From Lates calcarifer (Eukaryota > Chordata > Actinopteri > Centropomidae): a DNA stretch of 64,000 bases. Under the pieces are notes generated by a model. The model had not been told where the DNA came from. It saw only the letters and a list, made by a program, of their open reading frames with translations, and ran no database searches. A program made the position numbers and the translations under genes. This document shows positions 37,546 through 51,405 of the stretch, one piece after another. The stretch is from positions 17,041,616-17,105,615 of the forward strand of contig NC_066856.1 of assembly GCF_001640805.2 (NCBI RefSeq). Reading direction: 5' to 3'. Position 1 is the stretch's first letter. Every line of letters starts with the position of its first letter.

Positions 37546-38644
37546 TAGGAGGCACTGAACTACAATATTATTACATCAGATTGCTTAGTTTAAACTTCAA
37601 ATCACATAATAGGTTATGGATCAGTGTTTGTTCTATATATGAGGACTCCAGATAGAGGAATTAGTCCTCCTCAAATAGACAATGCATTTAAAACAACTCA
37701 TTATCACTTTTATTTGGAATGAGGCTTGACTTATTCTCCATTGCAGGCTAAATCCTTCTCTGTCAATACATTTGATAGTGATCTTAGTCTGAAATCCTCT
37801 CTGATGATGATTCCCAGCTGGTGAAACAACTCATTACAATCTAATCAAACATGTTTTTTTTCTCCCAAAGCTTTCATTCTGCAATCCCATGTTTTCTGCA
37901 TCTAGTCTGGATACTGGGTTTCATTTGTGGTTGTTGAATTAAGTTTCATGGGCATCTTATCTGCTGACTTTCACAGTTCAGTGGAAATTTGAGGAGTTTA
38001 CTGTCCAATATTGTTTAGCCTTTCACCCTCCTTTGGTCCATTCCAAATCTGTCTAGATGGTGATATTATATAAAGCCTTTTGGTTCCCACTTGAGCGTGT
38101 GCTTTCCCCGGCAGCTTCACTTTAAAGCGTAAAGTACATGCAGTCTCACATTTCAGCCTCATTAATTAGATATCCTCTCCAATGGCATTTAAACCCAGCA
38201 AAAAAAGATCGACAAAAAGCAGAAATGGATCCTTCCTTTTCGCCATCAAAGCTTGGTCCCTGTGGTGTGATCTTGTTTTTCTCCGCAGACCCCATTACAA
38301 GAGTAAACATCTCTGTTTTGTCTGTCTCTGTCTGGTACAATCAGCACAATCGTAATGAGACTCAGGAGATATCTGGCATAGATTCAAACCCTTTAACACG
38401 CACAGAGGTGAGTGTGGTTTTGTTTGGTATACGTGTGTGTGTGGTTTGAGCCACATATTCCCACAGTTCTACCTTCTTTTTTTTTTTTTTTTACACTCTC
38501 CCCAACTCATCTCACTTATTCTGCGGTCTAATGGCTTTGCGCCTGCACTTTGCATTAAGGAGGATGAGGGGGAGAAAAAAGACTGATAAATCGCACATTA
38601 ATGCACACACAGTGTTTCTCCCTTTTGGCTTTATCTCTCTGTCA

Positions 38645-38671
38645 AACACACACACACACACACACACACAC
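38645..38671. repeat. (CA)n microsatellite
   Basis: Uninterrupted CA run of about 13 units. Confidence 0.96.
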
Positions 38672-39734
38672 GGACACAGAGACAAAAAGAGGATATTTTT
38701 CTGGGTATGGATTATGAGACAGTCAAGCCCTGAAATGCCCTTATAATAAGCTGGCCAATATCAGCTTCGGGTTTTATGAGAACACAAATAATGATGATGA
38801 AGAACAGTGAATAGAAAGCAGTTAATATACAGTATATAGTAAAATAATGCTTTCATATCCTTTTTTCACTATGTCAGCTGGTATAACGGTTATTTTGGGT
38901 ATAACAGGGCCTTGAGTAAGTCATGGGAATCATTTTACTTCTCTCACTGGGCAGATAAAATTCACAGTGTCTTACATTAAACTGTCTCATAATTTAAATG
39001 TTTTATATTTCTTTATATATATTTATTGCACTCAAAAGATAGCATAATGATGGCTCTGTTCTTACAGCACTATCATTAACACACAAACAAAGAGGCCTTT
39101 TACTGGTGTTGAGAGGCTATTGTAGTTTTGCCTAACACCACACTCAGTCGTATGTGTGTAGTGCTAATGTTTGCATTAATATATATCATTTAACCTCATT
39201 TGTCTGCTTCAATTTCCACAACTAGTGCCTTTAATACTAACATTAATGCCTGTTATTCTGATCAAACGCTACATTAGCTGTGTTTGTAAACTCATATAGA
39301 GAGTAATGTTCTTTTTCAGTTGATTCAGTCTAACAAGCCCAATGCTGTATTTACTTTTTCTTCCTTCTCCAACAACCCATTTTGTTTTTCATTAGCTTTA
39401 AGCATTCTGCAACACAACACTGATTCATTGCTTTCTGTCTGATCCAATCACTTCAGTCTGCATTGGTTCAGCTATGAGCATCTTGTACCAAAACAGTATA
39501 ATGGGATAGCCTGCTGTATGAGTAAACATGCAGTAAGTGATGCATGCATTTGCATAATTGTTTAATGCCATGATCTACATACTACTGACAACAGCATGAC
39601 TGACTAATCTATTAAGCAGTCAGATTAGTAGGCTACTCAGTGTTGGATGATCCACTTAATGAGGGACTTCAAAACTCAGGTTTTAAGAAAATCACGATTC
39701 ACAGCTTTATAATGAGGTACATATTTTTAGCCAT

Positions 39735-39790
39735 GCTGGTCTCATAGCTCTATGGATGGCAGCACTGGTCTGCTGGTGAGTGAGCCTCAG
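39735..39790. repeat. Short interspersed repeat fragment (GCTCTATGGATGGCA type)
   Basis: 'catagctctatggatggcag' then 'cactggtctgctgg' resembles a repeat common in fish in which GCTCTGTGGATGGCAATGTC is followed by alternating GTCGGTC units. Only this piece is recognisable. Confidence 0.35.
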
Positions 39791-40334
39791 CTACCTTGTC
39801 TTTAGTAACTTTAGCTACCCAGCTCCTGCTCCGTGCATTTTGTCTTGTGATCAATTTAGTTAGCAGGTAATTGCTAAAAAATATAGCAGCACTCATTGTA
39901 TATATGACATTTGCTGTGTGAAATAGTGCCTTTGCTGTTTTTCTCCGCTGTGTTAATCTTTTAGTTTCAGGCCTCTGTCATAGTAAATAGGAAACAACTT
40001 TTTGAGTACATCTAGAGGAAACATATGGATGTCAGGCTTCAGTTCTCTCTGCCAGTGGACTTTTCTGCCTGTGGTTGTGCTACATGAAGTGGAGAGCAAT
40101 GTTCTATAGAATGGTTATTGTATGAAGAGACTAGTTCATGTAAGCACCTTAAGCCGAGCAACAGCAAGGTGAACACATGCCTATGAATGTGTCTGTACTG
40201 TCTGTCTTCTGCTGCCTGTGAACTGGTCTTAATTAGTGTCAAATAATGAGCTGCTGCCTGTCTAATTCTACATGATTATAGAAAGAGCATCTGCCAGGTT
40301 TTGCCTTATTTTAGTAAATGACGAATTATGGCAC

Positions 40335-40400
40335 TTGGTGGGTAGAGTCATCTATCTACACACTTGACTCACGGTAGCATCTGGAGACCTGTGTTTGTGT
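40335..40400 (+). repeat. Possible tRNA-related SINE remnant
   Basis: 'ggtgggtagagtcatctatc' followed by 'tctggagacctgtgtttg' has the spacing of a decayed tRNA-like A box and B box. Weak, with no tail or flanking duplication seen. Confidence 0.25.
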
Positions 40401-43400
40401 GTGTGTATAATATGAGTGAGAGTGTGTGCACATGGTGACTACTCTTCAGATTCCTGCACTATTCCCTTACAAAGACAAACAAATACATTGCTGAATGAGT
40501 GCCAGGGGAATAACTGGCACAGAGACTCGTCCAATCAGAAAACAGCAAATGTAATTGTTTCCTCTTGTCTCCAGTCAACAATAACAGCATCCAGCCTTCA
40601 CTTGATTACTGTCATATTGTAAATCCTCAGTGACAAGTCCCTTTGACCTCTGGCTCAGTTTTCCTCATCTAGCTAATTTCTCCTTCATCAACAAACCCTC
40701 AAACACTTTGTGTTGATCAAACATGACGCGCTCGCATGTGCACCATTTTCCCCAGTGATGAATTATGCAGCCAGCAGGGTGTAAAACGGCTGTATGGTTT
40801 ATTTATCATTGGGAAGCTTTTGCTAACCAAATCAGGTACACATTAAGGGAGGGGGTGGGGGGACTGCTGTATGTGGCTAAGTTGGCATCCTTGTGCAAAG
40901 GCCAATCATGGCAGGCAGAGGGAGGTCACATGATTAGCTGGAACAGAGGCTGGAGGTGATTTTAATGGGTTCGTGTCAGAGTTGTTCTATATATATAAAG
41001 ATGTGTGCGTATGTGTATATCTATAATGTATAACAAAGCGCATAAATAGTTCCCTACAGAATCAAAAATATGACAAAACTTTCCCACTGCTTTCTCTTTA
41101 AATCTCTGTGTAACTGATTAAACATACACAAAGGGAGGGTTATCAACATGAAATAATCCTGTCCCACTCACTAGAGGGATTTGCAAATTAATGACAGTTT
41201 GAATCAGATTTGTCCTCTCAGACAGCCTCATACTTGTTGAACAAAAACAACATTTCTGCACTCCTCTCTATCTCTCTATGTCTCTTGGAATCTGTGTTTT
41301 GCAGAAACAAAGAAACAAATGCTCAATAAATGGAGGATACACTATAGATAACTTTGAAAAAGGCTATTTATCAATACCAAGGTGGCATCATGTGTCTCAC
41401 TGTTGACGTCTGCAACTCTTCAACTGGTGCTGCATTCCTCTTTGTGTTGCCACTGCTTGTCTGGCAGCTAGCTGACGATAACAGATGGCGGGCATTAATA
41501 ACCTCATCTCAGCATAAAATGAATTCATATCCGGCCTCTTCAAGAGACATTTTCACCGTGGGGAGAGGCAGGCAACGGAGGAGGACGGGGAGGCAAGTCA
41601 CCAAAATGCTCCTTTGCTGGGTTTTAAGCAGAGCTCTTCCCCTCCCCTATCCATCTCCCTGACACATGCACATAGCTGCACAGACAAATACACAAGTACA
41701 GGTCTTAAGAGCTGCACTGCGTTTCACTTTTATGGGTCAGAAAACTGGAGTGCTGATTTAGTCATTATTTATGACTGGACGCAGTATTTCTACGATTAGG
41801 GAGGAAACAGCAGAGAGGCAAAAAAAAAAAAAAAACTCCCTTTGCATTCCCACAGCAAACAACAAGCATGTGATTTACATGAAACTATAACTGGTGTGGA
41901 ACACTAAACTCATCTTAACATGGGTGTTGACTGTTACATGATGCAATTTGGCCGCAAATATTTGCCAAGAGCTTCATGTCGGCATCTTTGTGAATTTGCA
42001 AAGTTTTTGTTTGCTGTGGGGGTTTAAATTTAGCCAGGCATGTAAAATTCTTCAGGTTTGGTCTTTAGATGTGGGTCCTGTGTGTATTGATGTGTTTTTC
42101 TTCAACTTTAAAAATTGATATAGAAGTCTGTTTCATGTGATTTGACACAGAATACTCTTAAGTTGCAGCATACTGCAGTGAATCAAAGCTGATATGTCAA
42201 GCCTATTGAGCTCTGGGGAACCAAAAATAGACTTCTTATTTTCTTGTTTTTGGACAAATGACAGTCTTTAAATGATTAATACACCCTTTGAAATGAGTGG
42301 TAACATCTGGCTTGCTTATGAAACTTTGCATTTTGGATTGTTAACAGACAGTTACATCTTCATGTCAGCTACATTTGAGGCTTGAGAGGTAAATGCGCCA
42401 CTTGAAGTGCCCACTGTGCACCACTAGAGGCTGTCCTGTTCCTGTCTCAGAGAGAGGCGTATCATTGCTGCGGCCGAGGCTGAAGCATATCGTTCTGGAA
42501 GCAGGGCCTGTTGGGACTCAAGGCCAGGCACACAAAAGTGAGGTTAAATCAATGATACAGGGGATGAGGGATGATGAAAGCTAAGTACAGAGACAGAGGG
42601 ACGGAGGGAGGAAAGGACAGAGACAGACAAGATAAAGCATTTGCCTTAAAGGCAAAGGGGCCAACAGAGAAAGACGCTTGATCAAAACCAGCGATGGATA
42701 ATTGAATAGTGTATTATATAATAAAAGATGAATAGTGTGTCTTAGAGACAATAAAGAGAGGATGTGACCCAGCCTACACAGACTGGAGGATCACAGCAGA
42801 GGTCTGATGGGTACAACTGGGTGGAGGGAACTGTATCGCCTGACCCCATGCCTTGTGATCATTGGGTCAGCTGAAAGAAGTCCTAAGTAATATGTTTGTA
42901 TACTGTGTGAAGGCTTTGGATTGAGGGAAAAGCTCACAGAAACAAATTAATACACTGCAGTATTTATCTATAAGCACTTGTTAGTCTTTTTTACTTTGCA
43001 TTTGTATTCATGTATTCAATGTGTGTGGTAGTTAACAATTAGCATCAGCAGTAAACGGCCTGAATTTGTTGTCAGAGGGTTCAAAGAAACGTACCATCTC
43101 TCTGACTTTCAGAAAACATACAGAGATCTATCATTATGGGAGTAGAGATGCAGCATTCTCCACTGGCAGTAGCCTCAATAGAACCTCTGAGTGTAAGTGT
43201 CAGAGTCCACATGCATTAGAATCAGTTCGGCACTGTAAGATATATTTCAGCACCTGTCCCAGAGACATTATCAGCTCTATGTGTGAACAAGCAACACTCT
43301 ATTCAACACGCATCCACTCAAAATGACAGTCACTGAAAAATAAAGACTTACCAGCAGTGGAAAATTTGCATTGTGAATTTGGAACCATAAGACATTTTTG

Positions 43401-46400
43401 CATTTTGACTAAGCTTTATCTCAGCAATTGCACCATTAATACAATTTAGACACATCTATTTGATAATGGGTCATTTTATTTTGTTAATTTGTCTCCTTGA
43501 GAATATGACTTTGTAAATTATCAATCTGTGAAGCGTAATTCGAGGTGTGCACAAATAGGAACTGGCAGTTTAAGTTGAGTCAACAGCCTTAACAGCCTTG
43601 TGTTAAGTTACTCTTAAGTACTGTGCCTTCATTACAGCTTTTGCTTCCTCTGTCTACACACACTGTATAACATCAGCTGAATAGTTCACACCTCTTCTGT
43701 GGCTCGCTGAGAGATATTCTTGGAGATGTAGGAAATCTCTAATAGAATGTCATGTGAAGTCAAAACCATTAGTCAGTTAATTGATTAGGCATTTAGAAGG
43801 AAATGAGTTAGGTTGACGGACAGAAAAATACTCCCAGAATGCACTGGATGTTATAGCTATGCATTTAGCCCACTAATTGCCTCATGTAGCGTCATCTTAC
43901 AAAGTTTTCACACCAGGCTAACTCATTTTTAGACACCAGACCACTCATCTGTCTGGATGTCTTCCTGCAACATGACTCCCATCTCAGCTGCTGATTCCAA
44001 CTTAACATTCTGCCTTCAGTCTGTGGAGAATGAGATAACAAAATGGTGGAAAGATATGATGTACAGGTTAATAGTTTGGCTTTATGTTGGATAGTAACAA
44101 CTTAAATTCCCAGGTTGTTCTTTATCAGATAATGATGTTGCCGTTAGTCAGTGTGTTCAAGTCAGTATGTAGAACAAACTGATCATTATTCCACAAGACA
44201 CACTATAGAGAGCAGTTTCCTGTCAGGCAGTGACTGGTGACAGATACACAGAGTTACACCCACAACTGAAAAAAGGCCTGTCCTGGTGCTGTTATTTCTG
44301 CACTTTTCAAAAGAACAAAAACACTCCTCTGTTGTCTCTTCCAAACTTTGCTTTTTCAGGTGGATCCATCCTGCCAGGTGTTTTTGGCTTTTAACCGCCC
44401 CCCCTTTAAATGCTGAAATCTCAGGGGGTGCTCCGACATGTTGTTCTTTTGATGTAGAAATGGAGAAAGGGCTGCAGTTCAGAGGTGCGTTAGGAATAGG
44501 AAATGGCATGTCTCTGATTGTCGGGTTTCTCAGAGTCGAACATGACAGTTTTGTTTTCATTGGTGATAGAGAGGAGTGTGATTGTGCATTATTAATGTGG
44601 GGCGTCTGAAGAAACAAAATGCTAAGATCGCATACAGACAGGAAAGGATTTTGAGTGTCACTGCTGAGGGCGCGGAGAGCTTTTGGAGCATATGAGAAAT
44701 AACTGGATGTCAACAGTCTTCAGAGTTGTATTCTGCAGATTTTTTTTTCATATGATCTTAGTTTCCAGTGGAAATTTCACTTTTCTAGCTTTAAATTGTT
44801 TCTCTCTACTTCCACTTGTTCATCAAGGGTTGTTGCTTTCAGCCTCCACATACCCTCCCCCCAGTCTGCATGTTCTATTTTTATAGTATGAGTATTCTCC
44901 TCCTCCTTTCATTTCTCCTTTGTTGTCTAATAGAAGCACATTTTGGTAATTACACATCATAAACACCTAAATTAGACTTGCCTGCTCTTCCTAATGTGGT
45001 GCCCTTGATAATTTTGAGTATGTTTCTGATTACACATTGCTAGCATGGCTGCTGTAAGTACCTAACACAACAGCTAACACCCTGTTTAGCATAGATATAA
45101 TAATGCAATCATTGAGCAGCATCTCTCACACTGTTCTTGTTCAGATGATACTTAACTGCAGAAATATATAATAATATTAATAATAGCTCTCTTTGAGTTT
45201 TGTTGCTGTAAAGATCCTGTGTAGTCCAGTCTATATTTATCCTTTGATCCATTACTGAGTCAAAGTTGTTTCCAGAGTTCTCCACAAACTGAAATTGCCT
45301 TCTTTTCCTTTCCACTGACCTGTTGAGAGCTCCTGAATAGAACCGAGCCCCCTATCATCACCGGCTCCTCTTCCTTTCTCCTCCGATCTATTTCCTTTTT
45401 TTTCTCCTCATTGCTTGCCTTACTGACCTTGTGTCCTGTTGAATGGTGTCGGCCCACTGAAGCGTAACATTACATCAGCAACCTTGTCTCTTGTCCCCGA
45501 CACAGGCTCAGGTCATGGCTGTGTAGTCCGGGCTACATGTCTTTGTACCTCAGCTGAAATGAGTTGCACTGACTAGGATGTCTATGTTTAAGGTGAGGTG
45601 AGGTTTGGCCGCTACAAATCAGTTTACAGTTACTTTGGCAGACACCCAGCCATCACCTGGAGGTCTTACTTTGTTTAAGATAGTGTTGCCAAGGAGCATT
45701 GTTACTTTAGGTGCTGAAACACAGAGCCAGAGTGCACAGACCGATATCCCTACTGATTAATTCAATTTATTAAAGCACATGAGATGCCAGCATTTAGTGC
45801 CAAGGCAGGAAGCTGTAATTCTCCTTGTAGCTAGGTGAAGAGATAGGGTGTGGAGTTTGGGGTGCTGAATGTCAAATATCCAGCTTTAATTTCATTTCAT
45901 CTTCCTTTATTTAAACTTGCAAGTTGTGAACGTAACATTGACATTTCATCACTTATGTAGTTGATATGGCACAGGTTAACTTGACACAGTGTCTTATTTA
46001 CAAATCACATTGACCTGTCATTATAAAGGTCTTTTAAAATGGGTTTAAATTCACCACAGGGAATCAGCCCTGACCCTTTGAAGTTATGTAAGTTGTTCCA
46101 GGAAGAAGGGAAAGTATATTTAAAATAGTTCATCTTAATACTAACATGGGAAATTGACATATTGGTTTTGATTTCTACACATGTGGAGTTTGTGTCAGAC
46201 CAACAATTAATTTTTTAACACTTACGCCTTGAGATTTTTTTTCATACCTGTCCATAAACTGTAGCAAAACTGACCTGAATCAAATACAAACCATAAACTG
46301 TACTTAGTTACCATGTGCAGTTACTTTCTGTCTGATGAGTAGGTCAGGTTGCATCACCTCTCCAGTTTTTAAACACATCAGAGTAGTAGTCCTGAGGATT

Positions 46401-49400
46401 CAACAGACTATCAAGCAAAATCCTAATCACTGTTGCACTGCAGGAGGGAAGCACTCAGCAGTTATAAGTCTGTTTGGATGGTTTGCATGTTCTCTCCTTA
46501 TTTTCATGCTGTTGCCTTTCACTGTCCAAAAATTTTGAAAGTTTTTTTGAACAGACATCAGATACACTTAGTCAAATCACATGTCTTGAGCATATGAAAT
46601 AGCTGGTAGATGTAAATGGTGGTAAACATATAAAATCTGATTTCTCCAGACATATGCATCTGTATTTGATTTGATTTAATTTGATTTGTGTAAGTATAGC
46701 CCAAATTCCCCATATGTATAAATGTGATATGTTTTATAAACAGTGTCAGTGTTTTTGAGTGGACTTTACCTTTAAATTTTCCAGCAGAGCATGTCTCACC
46801 TGTGATGAAATAGTTTATCAAATGCTGCCACTCTGAGGGTCTTGCCCACACAGATGTATACAGCCTACTCTATGGCAAAACAATGATGTTGTATTATTTT
46901 CACATTTGCCCCAGTCATAGATCAAGATTTTATATGGCCTCTTAGAAAAAATTGATTTTTCTCCACCATGTTTCATCTCTCTGGATGTTCACCGCCTTTG
47001 AAGCAGCTATTAATATAACAGCCTTATGATGAGCCCTCTGCTTCTCTCAGATAGTTTTCACATATAGAGAACATCTGTTTCTTGCTGTAACCAACACATA
47101 CTGGCACTCAACTCATGTCTGCACATATGCATAAAGAAAGCAAGGGCACACACTGTGAGTCGCAGTCTGTAACAAATGACCTCAGCTCTTTTTATTTGTT
47201 TTGAATCCATATAGCACACATTACAGGACATTGTGAGGCCGTGACTGGGTTCACGATAAATGCAGCTCCCTGTGCACGCATGAAGAATTACTCTCAGATG
47301 TGAACCGAAGGGAATGGAAAAAATGTTCGTTTTTATTTCCAACCAAGTATATTGCTTTTCTGTGGCTGTGGAGACATATGTGCTTAGAGTGGAGCTGCTT
47401 GGAAAAAGAACTTTATTTGAACAATAGAAACAGAGAATAATTTGATGGAATGGAGGACAGTATTGTGAAATGGGTTCATTTTGTGAGAAGGACTCCTCAA
47501 TGCTGTTTGTGAAAAGAATGAAAAGCAGAAGACAGCTTGTGATATAGGTTTATGGGCTGTCTGGTGTATGTGAAAATCAACAGAGAAACTGCTAGAGTGC
47601 TATGTCTATGTATATAAAACCGCTTTCTAGTTCAAGTATCTCTCTGGATAGAGCAGAATTTTGGACTCAATAATGGACCAAAAACTAATAATATGAGGAT
47701 TGTTGTTTTGTATTTTTGCTCTTAAACAATGTTACTTATGCAGGTTTAACTCTATCTATGATAAACTGTTAAACATGAATGCAGACCAATGTCCAAACTA
47801 AAACAAAATATAATATTTTTGGCCTCTAGACTAATGAGTAACATCAGAGAGAGAAGGGGTATTGTTGTCTTGTCCTTTTCAGAATATTGCACTGAAAAGG
47901 TCAAAGTAGTTGTGAGATATTGTGTTTAAATCCTTTGCCATGGAGGATTTGAGACCTACAAATGAGACAGTTATTAACTGGTTATAACATCCTGTCTGTG
48001 TGGTAGCAGGGGGACGCCAGGGGAGGAGGATTTGTAAATGAGCTTTGTGTAGTTTGGGTCCGCAGGAGTTAGATCATTACACTGCTGACGCTCCCATGTG
48101 ATGGGCATTCGGCTTGTGTCAGCACAATCTACAAAGCAATGCAGTGTGAAACACACAGGGATGCAGAGGCACGTATGTGTGTATAAAGATATACAAATAC
48201 ACACATTCACACACTTGCAAGAGTGCATCGTCTTTCATATACGAACACCCTTTGAATCTGTGTTTGGCCTTCAGGATGCAGCTTCCTCATCAACTCTGAT
48301 CTGACAGGAAATAAAGAGCAGACAAGACATTAATGGCGCTTTCCAAGCGCTGCAGTGTCTGTTCTTACTGTGGTGGTAATATCTCAGAGGCATCAGTGTG
48401 TTTGCTGTCTATCACGATGGAGGAAAATACACCCAACTCCTCCTCCTTCTCAATCCCAGCAGATTTTTCCTCCCAAGGGCGACCAAGCTGAGCGTTCACT
48501 GGACCGTTCCTCCAAAGTGCCCCTGAGTCTTTCAAAAGTGTCACTTTCTCATGGTTTCCTATTCATTTTCTCCTCCTCGTCCCCTCTCTCATCCTTCGTC
48601 TCCCTACCTCTCACTGCACCCTCTTTCCTCTCTCTCACTAAGCCCCTATCTTTATTTCTCCCCTACCTCTCTTGTCAAACAGACAGGTAGCTGCCTCCCC
48701 ATCTTCCCCCCTCCTGCGGTAGTTTGTCTTTTTTGCTCCATCTGATCCATTAGTAATCCATTTCAGGGGCTGTCAGCCATATAGCAGCTGCAGAATGCAG
48801 CCTGCACGGTTTATCTGTCACTGTTTGTCAGCCTTGCTCTGACCGGTGAAGGCCTTGGATGGGGCTGCAACAGTGGCTGGACACAGCCTGAATTATACAC
48901 ACTGATAAATACTGTATTGTCCTGTATGTCAAAGTAGAGAAGATAGAGAAGGTTTCTGTTGAGGTTTGGTGCAACACAGTGCAACAAGGTGTTGAGGGTG
49001 CACTTTGATTTAGATCTGGAAAAAAGAGTAGACCCTCAGAAACTTAGATGCAAAGAATGAAAAGGAAGAGGCTGTCCTGATTTTCACAGAAACATACATC
49101 AAAAACGTACATTTAGCACCTTTAAAGCATAATGTGCTGTTATCCTGGAATTGCCTGTGGTCACAGTATCTGTTGTTAAGCAAAAGTTATGCAGACTCAC
49201 TTGAAGTTTTCAGTGAGGATGAAGCACCTGGTCTGTATTATTTCCCTTTTAGCCAGAGACATGAAAACCACTCAGCAGTTTTAATTTTAGTGTACATTAT
49301 TTCCCTCCAAACAAACCTTACCACTTGTGTCACTTTGGGATTCAGCTGCTGTTTACAGACTAATCCTATCTGTTGCAACAGTTGAGCTCGGTGCATAGGC

Positions 49401-51321
49401 AGAGGTTTGTGAAGCTTTAGATTTCAGGTTGTAATCCTGACTTAGTCAATTTAGCACACAGCTTATTGTCAATTACAGGCTGAATTTTTGCTGTGGGTTG
49501 GCAGTCTGTCATATATTTCTGAATGTTCTGTTTTGCCCTTTTTTTGTTCTTTCCAAAATGAACACTGTTAATCTGTAAAGACTGTGTTTTATATAAATTG
49601 TTTAACAGCATATCAGCATAGTTTCAGAGACTTTATTGCAAGCATAAGCAAAAAGTTTTTTTATACTTCTTGACCATGACTGTCTTTGTATTATAGACGT
49701 GATGCAGTAATTTGCAATGATTATGCAAAACCTTCTAACAACAGTAAACACATTTATGCATAGAGTGTGTATTTTGTTGTTGGCAGGAGTAGCCTCAAGG
49801 CATGAGGAGTCCCTAATAAAATATTCAAAATTCAAATAAAAATCCACGCAGTGTGAACACATCGACCAGGCTGCAGTACATTAATGATGTCATCTCTGCA
49901 TATGTGAGCAGCCAATACAAATCAGACTGCTCTAAATGAATGCATGGGGTTTTATTATTAACTATGATCAAGCAGCTCCCAAATGGGAAAATATTGCAAT
50001 TGTGCACACACCCACTCACTTGTACACGTAGACACAGCACAATTTCTGCCTCATCACCTAATGCAGGTGTGCGGCACATGTGGGGATCCGGCTAAACTAA
50101 GTGCCTCCTCCTCAGCTCATAGAAAATGTGAAGAGCCTCATCTCTTACGCATGTGGGCAATTTAATGATGATTGCAGTGGACATCAAAAGACGATTAGTC
50201 ATATTTTATTGGCTCTGCCATGGTGAGAGATTAGTTCCTGACAAGACTGGAATTGTTATTATTAGGCTGCTGCTGAGATTAATCATGTCTGCTGCATCTG
50301 GATAGGAGAAAAACAAGATTTAATAGTCGAATTATTGCTTTTACATTGATTTTATCCATTGTTTGAGGTGATTTTTGGTAATAATGTTTTGTGTCACAGT
50401 CCCATTTATGTAATGATGTGGTATTATTGTCAGAACTAAGTAGATATGATAAAGAGTGTGTGAAACTGTATATGTACTTGTTAGAAGAACTTTATTTTTT
50501 TCCTCATGTCTTTAAATTAGGCCTGATTTGTCTGTCACTATCCTGTACCTTTATGTTTTGTGTAGATGGAAGAACAGCTACAGCAGTGATTGGAGTGAAA
50601 AGAAATCCTAAAAACAATACAGAGAAAAACAGAAAACATAAGGCTGTCTCTCACCCCTTACAGCTGTACACTGTCAGTGCTGGCTCTCGGCACACGCCTA
50701 CACTCCCAACTGCAAGCTTATGATCTCAAATCAGCCACTTACCTGGTGGTACACCCCACCATGCTGTGGCTCTAATGGCTGAATAAACACTTTAGCACTG
50801 ATTGTTCCCTCAGTGGCATCTCATACAGAGGTGTTGAATTACCCCTGTTCACCCTCCATCGCCCCTCTATACTCCCGCTGCATCTGTATCTCCAAACTCC
50901 TCATTAGTTTAAGCCCTCTAATCGTAGTGTTACGCTGATAAGGACGAGCATCATGCAATTTAAATAAGTGAAGTTGCTGTTTATGAGGACCCTCTTGGCA
51001 TAGGTTGCCTCTGAGCAGAAAGTGAAAGCTAATCTTGGCCGTGACTGTCTCTGGCCTCCATTAGAGCCTCTTAATGTGTGGGCCGTGCAGCAGGGTTTGG
51101 AGACAGAGGGACTGGAGGTTGTTTTTGTTTGCATGCAGTTGCTGGGAAATACACAGTGTAATGGCTCTGGGTGTGGCAGCTGCTTCATAAATGGGAAAGG
51201 CTAGTGGGCTGTCAAAGCAGACAGTGGCTCGTTGGCGGAGCAGCTGTAGCGTCCCCAGGATAGCAAGTGGCAAGCGTAGCAGGCGGTGAGAAGCTAACTA
51301 GCTGCCACAGACTGCTTCAGA

Positions 51322-51405
51322 ATGATGTTCGAACATCCGTTGGGGACACCGCTGGGCCTTCACAGGAAACCCTCCAGGGTGGAGACGGCCAAGAGATTCT
51401 GGAGG
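51322..51405 (+). CDS. dpp6: Candidate DPP6 alternative first coding exon D
   Basis: Twenty-eight codons starting MMFEHPLGTPLGLHRKPSR and ending AKRFWR run in phase 0 into a strong donor GTGAGT at 51406. The first ATG has A at -3. The stretch is richer in GC than its surroundings, and the upstream 140 bases (51180-51320) contain several CpG. The tail would be basic (Arg, Lys, His). I do not recognise the peptide and it is not the DPP6-S N-terminus as I remember it. Support is the phase match to exons A-C, the donor, the strand and the position before exon 2. It does not work as an internal cassette: from the AG at 51320 it would be 85 nt and shift the frame. A chance ORF ending at a donor-like hexamer remains quite possible. 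Confidence 0.35.

Larger units (their letters stand above)
34115..51321 (+). other. dpp6: Intron downstream of exon C
   Basis: No coding exon recognised. It holds the two RE1 elements (34842-34911), a composite repeat at 36845-37545, a CA run at 38645-38671, and repeat fragments near 39735 and 40335. I recognise nothing specific in 35000-36840, 37550-38640, 41000-46600 and 46750-51200. A 175-codon open frame on the minus strand at 44186-44713 has no recognisable family and is treated as chance. Confidence 0.7.

Noticed and set aside
38138..38405. 89-codon open frame ending in phase 0 at GTGAGT, a possible further first exon
   Set aside because: The donor fits, but the ORF is long for a DPP6 N-terminal exon. 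Its sequence is irregular, with no coding bias that I can see, and no promoter-like or CpG-rich leader precedes it. Chance is more likely.
44186..44713. 175-codon open frame on the minus strand, the longest in the window
   Set aside because: No recognisable domain, low-complexity Ser/Thr/Pro composition, no flanking splice signals that would join it to a gene, and inside an intron of the opposite-strand gene. Length alone is within chance for 64 kb in six frames.
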